DNA from: Burkholderiales bacterium
Lineage (GTDB): Bacteria; Pseudomonadota; Gammaproteobacteria; Burkholderiales; Nitrosomonadaceae
Reading direction: 5' to 3'
Assembly: GCA_024235735.1 (NCBI GenBank)
Contig: JACKLU010000003.1
Span: 184,366-248,365, forward strand
Length of the DNA stretch: 64,000 nucleotides
Both the position numbers and the translations under genes were made by a program. Shown here in pieces: positions 9,907 through 17,847 of this stretch; positions within the stretch are counted from its first letter, which is position 1; each line of letters opens with the position of its first letter. The notes below the pieces were generated by a model. The model saw nothing but the letters and a program-made list of their open reading frames with translations. It was not told where the DNA came from and searched no databases.

Positions 9907-10467
9907 TTGAAGGGTATTCACGGTACATGTGACTCGTATGCCCAGAAAATAAAACTAACCGGATTTAAACAATCGAAAATTGGTCTTGCGGGTTGTGGTA
10001 TTTATTTCTGGGCTTGTGATGATGAAGAGTTGACGGAATATGCCGAAGCACTAGCTGTAGCTTGGTGGAAATTCCAAGAAAAAAATAATAAATATTCTGA
10101 TTGTAAAGACGCATCGTGCAGTCTTATAAAAGTGAGGTTATCCGTTCATGATGGTCTATTCATAGATTTGGAAGCGCATGAACTCAAGGGTAGAATGATT
10201 GTCGCTGTAAATGAAATATATTTGCGGCTTTATAAGAGAAATCATAAACGTTTTGCAATATCTAAAGCATATGATTTATTTGTAAAAATGCTTGAAGATG
10301 AATTGCAAAATAAAGCAGATATAGTTCGCGTTGCTGTTCGAACACCACAAGGATTTGATGCTACAACATCACCAATAGATTTCGGAATTACTGGCTTGCC
10401 TATATGTTATATAGTGAAAAATAAAGAGTGCATTGAAATATTATCATGTAAAAAATATGAGGCATGA
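9907..10467 (+). CDS. PARP-like ADP-ribosyltransferase toxin of a toxin-antitoxin-chaperone module
   Basis: The 186-residue protein has the arrangement of H-Y-E type ADP-ribosyltransferases: an N-terminal HGT (H5), a GxGIYFW block (Y33) about 25 residues on, and a C-terminal CYIVKNKECIEIL strand that offers E174 or E177. This matches the DUF3990/PARP-like fold rather than a known housekeeping enzyme. The only plausible start is TTG at 9907, because an in-frame stop lies at 9892-9894; AAAAGG upstream can act as a weak ribosome binding site. The next gene overlaps the stop codon (ATGA), and a SecB-like chaperone gene follows. The whole set resembles the E. coli CmdTAC anti-phage system, whose toxin CmdT ADP-ribosylates mRNA. 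Fold and context are visible; the target is inferred. Confidence 0.65.
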   Translation: MKGIHGTCDSYAQKIKLTGFKQSKIGLAGCGIYFWACDDEELTEYAEALAVAWWKFQEKNNKYSDCKDASCSLIKVRLSVHDGLFIDLEAHELKGRMIVAVNEIYLRLYKRNHKRFAISKAYDLFVKMLEDELQNKADIVRVAVRTPQGFDATTSPIDFGITGLPICYIVKNKECIEILSCKKYEA

Positions 10468-10781
10468 AAATGAAAATAAAGAGAGAAGATATAATTATTG
10501 CTGCAGATAAAGTTTTGCTTAAACTCGAAAGCATGTCTGATGAAGAATTGATTCTTGCACTGGAGGCTTGTGAAGATAATTCCATTGGCTATGGTGTTTG
10601 TGATAGCGACGAACAGTTACTGCAATACGTCGAAAGTATATTTAATCACTATACTCTCAAAAGGAATATAGAATTTTCATTAAATCATTTTAAAACTTCG
10701 TATAATGTCAAATTGATGGACTTAAAAAATGACGAATTAGTATTTGCTTCAAATGATGAATACTATTCATTAGCAGCTTAG
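10464..10781 (+). CDS. Putative antitoxin of the toxin-antitoxin-chaperone module
   Basis: The acidic 105-residue protein is not recognised by sequence. It overlaps the toxin stop by four bases (ATGA at 10464-10467), which implies coupled translation, and precedes the SecB-like gene. The N-terminal half is helical and acidic (ESMSDEELILALEACED), suitable for neutralising a partner. The C-terminus ends EYYSLAA: the final LAA resembles the end of the SsrA degradation tag recognised by ClpXP. In known chaperone-dependent toxin-antitoxin systems the antitoxin tail is protected by a SecB-like chaperone and otherwise degraded, so this tail is a reasonable candidate for both chaperone binding and proteolysis. 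Function is inferred from position and tail only. Confidence 0.55.
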   Translation: MKMKIKREDIIIAADKVLLKLESMSDEELILALEACEDNSIGYGVCDSDEQLLQYVESIFNHYTLKRNIEFSLNHFKTSYNVKLMDLKNDELVFASNDEYYSLAA

Positions 10782-10797
10782 ATGAAATTTTTTATAC

Positions 10798-11277
10798 ATG
10801 AGTGAGAAACAAACGGAGTCATATAAATTACACGCTATCCAACTCATTGGATTGAAGGTTCAGGAATTATTTATCGTTATTAGCTCCAATTACGAAGAGG
10901 ATGAGACTTCACATCAATCTATTGATGAAGGAACGTTCACGTGGAATATTGGTTATAGCGAGTATGATCAAATTAAGCATCAAATTGCACTGAAGGTTAG
11001 TATTATTATTGGTGATAATGAAAAAGATTCTCCCTTTTCTCTAAAAGTGTCATTGCTCGGGATATTTGAAGTCGATGAATCTAGATTTCCATTAATGCAT
11101 ATAGAACACTGGGCTAAAAATAATGCACCTTTAGTTTTATATCCATATTTGCGCGAACACGTTTATAGTTTAACTTCCCGAGCTGGATTAAAAGGTGTGA
11201 TTTTGCCTTTATTTGAAGTTCCAACTTTCAGAATTTCTAAAGAGCTAGATAAAAAAACCACACCAGGTAAGATATAG
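10798..11277 (+). CDS. SecB-like chaperone of the toxin-antitoxin-chaperone module
   Basis: The 159-residue protein looks like SecB: residues 60-95 (HQIALKVSIIIGDNEK and LLGIFEVDE at 86-94) match the SecB beta-strand block ending in GIF, and residues 109-130 (NAPLVLYPYLREHVYSLTSRAG) match the SecB CPNILFPYARE...SR segment. A proline-containing tail follows (ILPLFEVPTF), as in SecB. It is not the housekeeping SecB, because it sits 16 bases after a candidate antitoxin in an AT-rich island. Similar solitary SecB-like proteins serve as the chaperone of TAC systems, such as Rv1957 of Mycobacterium tuberculosis and CmdC of E. coli. Fold call is good; the client is inferred. Confidence 0.75.
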   Translation: MSEKQTESYKLHAIQLIGLKVQELFIVISSNYEEDETSHQSIDEGTFTWNIGYSEYDQIKHQIALKVSIIIGDNEKDSPFSLKVSLLGIFEVDESRFPLMHIEHWAKNNAPLVLYPYLREHVYSLTSRAGLKGVILPLFEVPTFRISKELDKKTTPGKI

Positions 11278-11287
11278 GAAGGACGGT

Positions 11288-11848
11288 TCATTCGTTTCCT
11301 AATATCTTATTCAAACGCGCCATAAGTGAAGGGTAAATTTCATCGCCCGGCATCGCTTTTAAAACTGGCCCGGCATAGAAAAGCAATTCGTCATCTTCTG
11401 CGCCAAGATAATCAGTGACAGCTTCCATGTAAATCATAAACAAACGTGACTGTACTTCAATTAATTGCTCAGCAGTAATTTTAACGCCTCTATCCTTTAG
11501 CACAGAACCAAGCCACCCCATTTGCTCAAACCATAGCTTAGGCATAACGTGCGTTAAAACCCTACTGAGGTTTTTATGCTTAAGATTATTGCCAAGTTGT
11601 TTCAATTCGTAATCAACATCCACGTCGTGCAATGCTTCAAGATCATCAGGATTGTTAACTTTTGCTAACTCGCGATTTACACCTTTGTTTCCGTCAATAC
11701 GCCATTGCTTTGTTTGAGTAACATCCAGATTCTGACGCCGCCATTCGATAGCAGCTTCAAGACTATCTGTTGGCATGCCTCTTGCTTCCAGCTTGTAGAG
11801 CATGGTTCTGGATATATCCAGACCACGTGCGAGTTTTGATTTATTCAT
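11288..11848 (-). CDS. Phage Nu1/terminase small subunit-like HTH protein
   Basis: The 186-residue protein starts MNKSKLARGLDISRTMLYKLEARGMPT, a helix-turn-helix of the type found in phage DNA-packaging Nu1 and related small terminase subunits, followed by AIEWRRQNLD. The remainder is helical without a recognised motif. It converges with the SecB-like gene with ten bases between. No terminase large subunit, portal or integrase is nearby, so this is probably an isolated prophage remnant. It could also be a general HTH protein. Confidence 0.45.
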   Translation of the reverse strand: MNKSKLARGLDISRTMLYKLEARGMPTDSLEAAIEWRRQNLDVTQTKQWRIDGNKGVNRELAKVNNPDDLEALHDVDVDYELKQLGNNLKHKNLSRVLTHVMPKLWFEQMGWLGSVLKDRGVKITAEQLIEVQSRLFMIYMEAVTDYLGAEDDELLFYAGPVLKAMPGDEIYPSLMARLNKILGNE

Positions 11849-12328
11849 ATGTCAATTGCTAACCCAGTTATAAAGCGTTTCACTAGTTTTTTTGCGGGCG
11901 CGCGCATTACCGGCGACAAAAAAAACGCCAAAGAACCTGTAATTACTTGCTTTCTTTTTTAGCCTCCATAGCATGACAAAAAGGCTTGCAGATAGTATTA
12001 CTTGCATTGTCCGTTGGGCTTGAATTAATTTGACAGTAACCTATCCAAAAACTGGATACCAAAGTTAGAAAACCAATGATCACAGCCCATCTGACACCAC
12101 AAGCTGCCAATCGTATTTGTTTTTCACTTTTGTATAGTGAATTAAGCTGCATGAATCTCATATATTCATCTGCTTTAATAACAAATCTGCAGTTTTGATA
12201 CGCTATTTTTCTTAATGAGGAAGAATCTTTTAGCAATAAGGATGGTGCTTTTATTTCTACACCATCAATATATACAGAAGTGGCCCCCATTTTTTGGACA
12301 GTTGTCTTAGGAGTTATTTCCCGACATA

Positions 12329-13153
12329 TCAACCTGCTTTTTGCAGCCTGACCGACTCATAATAAACCTGATCTGGCGTAGCCATCAAGGTTTGGTGTTT
12401 CCGGTTTTCATTGTAAAAGTGAAAATACTTTGCCAACGATTGTTTAGCCTCGGACGCTGACTCATAGGCATTGAGATAAACTTCCTCATATTTGACACTG
12501 CGCCACAGGCGTTCAACAAATACATTATCTTTCCAGGCACCCTTGCCATCCATGCTGATATCAATGCCGTGGTTTTTCAATACGTTGGTGAAGGCTTCGC
12601 TGGTGTACTGTGATCCCTGGTCTGTGTTGAATATATCCGGTGTTCCATAACGGTAAACCGCTTCCTCAAGTGCGTCGATACAGAAGCTGGCATCCAGGCT
12701 GTTAGATACACGCCAACTCAGCACCTTGCGGCTATACCAATCCATGACGACTGTCAGATAAAGAAAACCGGATGCCATCGGCAGATAGGTCACATCGCTG
12801 CACCACACCTGATTGGCCCGGTTGATCTCCAGATTTCGCAACAAGTATGGATATACCTTGTGCTGCGGATGTGGCTTCGAGGTCTTCGGACCAGGATGAA
12901 TCGCCTGTATACCCATGAGCCGCATTAAACGCCGCACATGTTTTCTATCTGCTTTATGGCCTTGTTCTACCAGCGCATCCACGATTCGCCGCGAACCAAG
13001 AAAAGGTTTGTCCATGTGAATCCGGTCAATCAATTGCATCAGCAACAAATCTTCTTTAGCTACCGGTTGCGGTTGATAATAACTGCTCGATCTTGGTATA
13101 TCCAACAATTCGCAACGCCGCGCCCTAGGTAGCTGATGTGCCGTCTGAACCAT
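12329..13153 (-). CDS. IS3-family transposase OrfB (copy A)
   Basis: The 274-residue rve-type integrase core has DDE signatures in VWCSDVTYLP, NTDQGSQYTS and a downstream glutamate in DNVFVERLWRSVKYEEVY. A helical HTH_21-like segment precedes it. The gene lies just after orfA in a different frame, as expected for programmed frameshifting in IS3 elements. Intact, so this copy may be active. Confidence 0.95.
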   Translation of the reverse strand: MVQTAHQLPRARRCELLDIPRSSSYYQPQPVAKEDLLLMQLIDRIHMDKPFLGSRRIVDALVEQGHKADRKHVRRLMRLMGIQAIHPGPKTSKPHPQHKVYPYLLRNLEINRANQVWCSDVTYLPMASGFLYLTVVMDWYSRKVLSWRVSNSLDASFCIDALEEAVYRYGTPDIFNTDQGSQYTSEAFTNVLKNHGIDISMDGKGAWKDNVFVERLWRSVKYEEVYLNAYESASEAKQSLAKYFHFYNENRKHQTLMATPDQVYYESVRLQKAG

Positions 13154-13173
13154 ATCTTTTCTCCGCGCCCGAT

Positions 13174-13455
13174 CTAGCGACCGAGCGCTTTGGACAAAAA
13201 ATCATTCTCCATGGTCAATTGACCAATCTTGGCTTGCAGTGACTGAATTTCTGACTCCCGATCCGGCGCCAGCCCCTTACCCGACGCAAATACTTCAGTG
13301 CTGTTCTCAATCAGCTGTTTCTTCCACTTCACAATCAGATTGCTGTTGATGCCATACTGCTGGGCTAACTCGGTTAGCGTCTTGTCGCCCTTGATTGCCG
13401 CCAGTGCAACTTTTGATTTAAACTCCGGTGAATGATTTCTGCGTTTCTTGCTCAT
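13174..13455 (-). CDS. IS3-family transposase OrfA (copy A)
   Basis: The 93-residue protein starts MSKKRRNHSPEFKSKVALAA, with a helix-turn-helix (TLTELAQQYGINSNLIVKWKKQL) and a C-terminal leucine-zipper-like helix (EIQSLQAKIGQLTMENDFL). It binds the element's ends and is partner of OrfB. Confidence 0.94.
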   Translation of the reverse strand: MSKKRRNHSPEFKSKVALAAIKGDKTLTELAQQYGINSNLIVKWKKQLIENSTEVFASGKGLAPDRESEIQSLQAKIGQLTMENDFLSKALGR

Positions 13456-13784
13456 TTTCTGTACTCCTCTTATTTATAAAAATAATCATACAGAAAATAA
13501 CTCCTTAACTTTGACTCCCTAGTGTCCAACTAACTGGATCCACTTCTTACAGTACAAATATCAAGTAAGCAGCTTATTAACCAATCATCTCTAATTTTAG
13601 GATTATTACAACAATTTTTATTCATCCACTCTCTTATATCATGCAATTTGAAACCATCATTATTTACTGAACGAGATGTATAGCCGACCCCTTTTGCCGC
13701 AGAAACAGCAAAACAGAGAACTTGAATATAAGCCACTTTGCTGTATTCTTTATCATTGGCTAGTTCATAATCGATAGCACTCAT

Positions 13785-14183
13785 TTTCCCGCTCCTTAAT
13801 CTATCTATAAGATAGATATTGCAAAATGAAAAAACTCTCATTAATCCCAAATTTTCTAAAGTATGTTAAGAACATAAATTACTTCAAATACATTGATTTT
13901 TGATAGCATATCTTAAAAAAATACGTCATTGCTTCAGGATCATGCTGCCTGCGTGACTACGCTGTCAGTGCACCGGAAATGTTTTCTCCGCTCAGCTGAT
14001 TCCAGCGCCAAGCCTAACGCTACGGGCCCCAGCTTTATGGTTGCTTGCTGCGCTCATTCAGCGTAGCTTTTGGCGCATTCCTAAAAAGTGTAATTTCAGC
14101 ACAAACAGAAAATGGGTTTGTACGGTATTTCCCCTTATAATAAGATGGCTATCTTTTTGATACGGAACACGGGAATTCTGACT
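13785..14183. other. Intergenic stretch at the right edge of the accessory patch
   Basis: About 400 bases between the split membrane-protein gene and the TIGR04073 gene. The left part is AT-rich like the island, while from about 13930 on the composition returns to that of the core genes, so the island boundary probably lies near here. No gene, tRNA end repeat or clear terminator was seen. Confidence 0.5.
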
Positions 14184-14567
14184 ATGAGATCAAAAGCAAG
14201 ATTTATCGCACTCCTGTTATTGCCACTCCTTTTTTCGTTTCAAGCCAGGGCGGATGACCGGACTGCGACGGAAGTCTATTTTGCACGATCCAGCTTGAAG
14301 CTGACCAGCGGCGTTGTCAACGTGGCTACCGGCTGGATGGAATTACCTAAAACGATCAGTTTGTGGCAGCATAAGACTGATAATGAACTGGTGGGCGTGA
14401 CGGAAGGCGTTCTGCGAGGACTTGTGCATACGGCGAGTCGAACAGCGAGTGGCGCGCTGGATCTGGCCACCTTCTGGCTGCCGACTTTTCCGACGCCGAA
14501 TCCGCCATTTATCTGGGAAGATTTTTCGGTCGAGTCGGAATATTACGCCTTCCGGACGGATGAATAA
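14184..14567 (+). CDS. Exosortase system-associated protein, TIGR04073 family
   Basis: The 127-residue protein has a signal peptide (MRSKARFIALLLLPLLFSFQARA) and then the family pattern: KLTSGVVNVATGWMELPKTI, VTEGVLRGLVHTASRTASGALDLATF and a proline-rich end (PTFPTPNPPFIWEDF). TIGR04073 proteins are small exported proteins of unknown function found in genomes with exosortase/PEP-CTERM sorting. The start at 14184 places the signal peptide at the N-terminus; an in-frame start at 14112 would bury it. No exosortase gene is in this window. Confidence 0.85.
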   Translation: MRSKARFIALLLLPLLFSFQARADDRTATEVYFARSSLKLTSGVVNVATGWMELPKTISLWQHKTDNELVGVTEGVLRGLVHTASRTASGALDLATFWLPTFPTPNPPFIWEDFSVESEYYAFRTDE

Positions 14568-14828
14568 AAGTCTTGTATTCTTGTATAGCCGGTGTACCAC
14601 AGCAGATTATTCGCATTCCACGACCCAGATATCCTTGTAATTCCAGTCGTTGCAGGGATCGCCGGAAAAATTCAGAAACATCAGGAAGAAGATAAGTAAG
14701 AAAAGCAATGCGTTTTTTTGATCAGCGGACATGTGGATCAATCGAGTTGAACAGATATTATCAGCATTTTTTACCGGATCAGGGCATAAAAAAACATACG
14801 TGTTTTTGCACGTAACGCAGTGGATATA

Positions 14829-15506
14829 ATGACTACGGACACGTCTTCGACCCTAACACGATACCGTCATATCTGTGAGGATATCATTACCGTCGCGCGG
14901 CGTCTGCATCAAAAAAACATGCTGGCGGCAGCCGATGGCAATATTTCCTGGCGCGTCAATGAAAATGAAATATTGATAACTCCCTCGGGTGTTTCAAAAG
15001 CTTTCATGCAACCGGAGGACATGGCGCTGATTAGTCTGGATGGCCGTGTTCTGGGTGGCCAGCCTTCTTCGGAACGGCAGATGCATCTGGAAATTTACCG
15101 GCAATGTCATCAGGCGAAAGCGGTGGTTCACGCGCATCCACCGACAGCGATCGCCTGGTCCATTGCGCGCCCCGATCTGACGTGCCTGCCGTCGCATGCA
15201 CTGAGTGAAGTTATTCTGAGCTGCGGCGACATACCTTTTGTACCTTATGCACGACCTGGCTCGCAAGCTATGGGCAAAAATCTAAGTGGTTTTCTACCGC
15301 GTTATCGCGCACTGATTCTGGCGCGGCATGGCGCACTGGCCTGGGGCGAAAGCCTGGAAGAAGCCTGGAAGGGGATGGAGCGCATTGAACATTCCGCGGA
15401 AATTCTATGGAAAGCCGTCACCCTCGGCGGGTTGACATTTCTTCCGGATGACGAGATCGCGGCACTCAGAATCCTTCGGCAACGCATCGGGGATCGCCTG
15501 TTATGA
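14829..15506 (+). CDS. Class II aldolase/adducin-like protein, probably methylthioribulose-phosphate processing
   Basis: The 225-residue zinc-dependent class II aldolase has an N-terminal NISWR segment, the metal-ligand block VVHAHPPTAIAWS, and RHGALAWGESLEEAW near the C-terminus. It lies 102 bases before mtnA on the same strand. Two roles fit: MtnB (methylthioribulose-1-phosphate dehydratase) or the aldolase of the DHAP shunt, which splits 5-(methylthio)ribulose-1-phosphate into dihydroxyacetone phosphate and methylthioacetaldehyde. The absence of mtnC and mtnD in the visible neighbourhood leans towards the aldolase, but only weakly. ATG 14829 is preferred over GTG 14820 because a GGA lies just upstream. 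Confidence 0.8.
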   Translation: MTTDTSSTLTRYRHICEDIITVARRLHQKNMLAAADGNISWRVNENEILITPSGVSKAFMQPEDMALISLDGRVLGGQPSSERQMHLEIYRQCHQAKAVVHAHPPTAIAWSIARPDLTCLPSHALSEVILSCGDIPFVPYARPGSQAMGKNLSGFLPRYRALILARHGALAWGESLEEAWKGMERIEHSAEILWKAVTLGGLTFLPDDEIAALRILRQRIGDRLL

Positions 15507-15608
15507 TCTTTCCCAAAGTAACGAAGATGATCTCCGCAATGATCAACGATTACGTCCAGTGTTTGTTCGCTCTGTCAGTGTTAACGCGAGCGGAAGGCGG
15601 GTAATGAA

Positions 15609-16670
15609 ATGATCAATCTGAATGCGCTGGCGCTGCGTTTTGTGCATATGTCGAAAGATGCGGAGCTTTGGATACTGGATCAAACCCTGTTGCCACTGAA
15701 GGAAGAATGGCTATTGATCCGCACGGCAAGCGAAATGATTGATGCGATCAAGACCCTGAAAGTCCGTGGCGCGCCTCTGATTGGCGTGACGGCGGCGCTA
15801 AGCCTGGGGCAATCCGCAATAAAAGGCGCAAGCTATGCGCAATTGCTTGATGAAGCACGGGCATTGCATGCGGCGCGACCGACCGCAGTAAACCTGATGA
15901 TGTGCATGGATCGCATGATGGCCGGAATCGCGTCAGGAAAAACCCCCGAGGAACTGCTCGGCATTGCAGTCCACTTGTTCAATGAAGATGTGTCGCTTTG
16001 CACGCGGATTGCAGAAAACGGTGCGGAGTTGATTAGCGACGGGGATCATATTCTCACACATTGCAATACCGGTGGGTTGGCGACGGCAGGCAGCGGCACC
16101 GCGCTTGGTGTGATCAGACAGGCCAGCGCGCAGGGTAAAACCATTCATGTGTATGTCGATGAGACGCGGCCGCTGCTTCAGGGCGCGCGGCTGACCACGT
16201 GGGAGCTGAAAAAACTGAGTATTCCCTATACATTGATTACCGACAACATGGCCGCACACCTGATGCGGTTGAAGAAAGTACAGAAAATTATCGTCGGTTG
16301 CGACAGGATAGCCGCCAATGGTGATTTTGCCAATAAGATCGGCACCTATGGCTTAGCCGTTCTGGCGCACCACCACCGGATACCGTTTTACGTTGCAGGT
16401 CCCTACACAACGATGGACTGGGCATGCTTCGATGGTGACCGGATACCGATCGAACAGCGCAGCACCAGCGAAGTCTCCGGCGTCGAAGGTGTGTTTGGCC
16501 GGGTCGAATGGGCGACGCCGGATTCTCCGGTCTACAATCCGGCTTTCGATGTTACGCCTGCGAAACTGGTATCGCGCTGGATACTGGATTGCGGTGTTTT
16601 TACCGGAAACGATTTTCAAGCTGATAGAGTCCGGCAACTCATGCCGCAGCAAAGCACGTTACAGATTTGA
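15609..16670 (+). CDS. mtnA: S-methyl-5-thioribose-1-phosphate isomerase
   Basis: The 353-residue enzyme opens the ring of methylthioribose-1-phosphate to give methylthioribulose-1-phosphate during salvage of methylthioadenosine. Family signatures are clear: KVRGAPLIGVTAALSL, THCNTGGLATAGSGTALGV with the catalytic Cys, VDETRPLLQGARLTTWEL, and IVGCDRIAANGDFANKIGTY with the catalytic Asp. The ATG is preceded by AAGGCGGG. Downstream step is probably carried out by the class II aldolase at 14829-15506. Confidence 0.96.
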   Translation: MINLNALALRFVHMSKDAELWILDQTLLPLKEEWLLIRTASEMIDAIKTLKVRGAPLIGVTAALSLGQSAIKGASYAQLLDEARALHAARPTAVNLMMCMDRMMAGIASGKTPEELLGIAVHLFNEDVSLCTRIAENGAELISDGDHILTHCNTGGLATAGSGTALGVIRQASAQGKTIHVYVDETRPLLQGARLTTWELKKLSIPYTLITDNMAAHLMRLKKVQKIIVGCDRIAANGDFANKIGTYGLAVLAHHHRIPFYVAGPYTTMDWACFDGDRIPIEQRSTSEVSGVEGVFGRVEWATPDSPVYNPAFDVTPAKLVSRWILDCGVFTGNDFQADRVRQLMPQQSTLQI

Positions 16671-16735
16671 ATACGACGACAACTGGTTTGCGCTAGCCTG
16701 ACGAGTTTTGCCCGGCACATCGCAAGCAAATATTC

Positions 16736-17227
16736 TCACAAACTTTTGCGGTTCTTTTGCTTCTTCTTCGAATTTACCGAAGCTTTATCTTTCGATGCCT
16801 GATGCCTGTGTTTGCGCAAGCCGGTGTATTTCTCAATGCCCAGTCTTTCTATAAACTTCATTTTATCTTCAGGTGAGACAAGAATTGATTTATCCTCACC
16901 GTAGATAATTTCCAGCCGATCCAGCGATAAGGCCGGGCTAGCCGATGCGCTCTGGCTATCGCGCAGCGCCGTAATTGATTCGATCGGAATGTTCCAGGTA
17001 AATGGGCCGCTTGCTATTTCAAGATTGTTCGCATTTACCATATACCGGGTGGATATCATGATCCACAACGGAAATCCCGCGCCCATTACCAAAAAGAAAA
17101 CAGCAAATACATAATTAACACTTCCACCGACTTTCAGCGCAACAAAAGCGCCCAGCAGACACGCGACGATTGAAAGAATCAGGCAAAATAACAGCCACTT
17201 GTCGATTTTAGATTTAAATACGTCCAT
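16736..17227 (-). CDS. Membrane protein with bacterial PH domain (bPH_6, DUF1200-like)
   Basis: The 163-residue protein has two N-terminal membrane segments (LLFCLILSIVACLLGAFVAL and VFAVFFLVMGAGFPLWIM), then a PH-like beta domain (YMVNANNLEIASGPFTWNIPIESITALRDS, shown in parts) and a very basic tail with SKKKQKNRKSL. The function of bPH_6 proteins is unknown. It stands alone, convergent with mtnA. Confidence 0.75.
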   Translation of the reverse strand: MDVFKSKIDKWLLFCLILSIVACLLGAFVALKVGGSVNYVFAVFFLVMGAGFPLWIMISTRYMVNANNLEIASGPFTWNIPIESITALRDSQSASASPALSLDRLEIIYGEDKSILVSPEDKMKFIERLGIEKYTGLRKHRHQASKDKASVNSKKKQKNRKSL

Positions 17228-17445
17228 AAAAATGAAATAAGGTTACTCCAATAGCTTATTCAACAGAAATAAACCGGATTAGCAGCTTATTGATTCCATT
17301 ATGTCACACTTGTAGCTGCAATTTGCTGTTTGAATAGTCTTATCGTATACAAACAAGCACTCACTTTTGTAAGACTTTCATTCAAAAAATCATGCGGCAG
17401 TTGACCTAAATGGCTCAAACCGTTAACATTGGCATCTTTTTCAAA

Positions 17446-17521
17446 TCCCCGATAGCTCAGTCGGTAGAGCGACGGACTGTTAATCCGCAGGTCCCAGGTT
17501 CGAGCCCTGGTCGGGGAGCCA
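17446..17521 (+). tRNA. tRNA-Asn (anticodon GTT)
   Basis: The acceptor stem TCCCCGA pairs with TCGGGGA, with an encoded CCA at 17519-17521. The D arm contains TAGCTCAGTCGGTAGAGC, the anticodon loop CTGTTAA gives GTT, and the T arm is CCAGGTTCGAGCCCTGG. Confidence 0.98.
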
Positions 17522-17847
17522 TTCTTTTCTTGGACTTACCGTTGATGCCACTGATCGCCAGACTTTTGGGCTTCGGGTCGGGGCATTGTCAATTTTCTTG
17601 TCGCAAAAGAATCAGATGCATCGGATTCACTTGCATCATTTGAAATTCTTGACGTGACAAAATCGTGATAATGAAATGTTTATGCTGTCGTGTGATTAAT
17701 TATTTCTAAATGCAAGAATAAACAAATCCTATGGGATTTTTGGTGCCTTTATGCAGATGGGACCAACATTGGCAAGTTTGATTGATCCAGTGAGGAGCTT
17801 GATCATCTCATGTGATTTTACAGTTTCCATGAATTAGCTTTAATGAT
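17522..17847. other. Intergenic stretch downstream of tRNA-Asn
   Basis: A 326-base gap between tRNA-Asn and the polysaccharide deacetylase gene. Nothing convincing was found: no gene, no hairpin with a T run, and no repeated tRNA end. Confidence 0.5.

Larger units (their letters stand above)
12276..13547 (-). mobile_element. IS3-family insertion sequence, copy A (1272 bp)
   Basis: The ends are inverted repeats beginning AGAAGTGG and the insertion is flanked by the direct repeat TAC (12273-12275 and 13548-13550). It carries orfA and orfB on the minus strand. Copy B at 25824-27095 has exactly the same length, copy C at 25405-27950 is the same element split by B, and copy D starts at 63936. The near identity of the copies points to recent activity. 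Confidence 0.95.
11943..13784 (-). pseudogene. Unknown membrane-anchored protein gene split by an IS3-family element
   Basis: Two coding pieces flank the element at 12276-13547. The N-terminal piece runs from ATG 13784, preceded by AAGGAG, to the element; the C-terminal piece runs from the element to the stop at 11943. Removing the element and one copy of its 3-base duplication (TAC) joins ...DICTV to YIDGVEIKAPS in one uninterrupted frame of about 188 residues. The C-terminal part has one membrane segment (WAVIIGFLTLVSSFWIGY). The intact ancestor is not recognised. A start at 13850 is possible but has no good ribosome binding site. As it stands the gene cannot make its full product. Confidence 0.8.

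Noticed and set aside
9591..14183. Complete tRNA-integrated genomic island with att sites
   Set aside because: No direct repeat of the tRNA-Leu 3' end and no integrase could be found, so exact borders are not claimed.
14568..14828. SAM riboswitch before the mtn genes
   Set aside because: No conserved riboswitch core or matching stem pattern could be seen in the 260 bases upstream.
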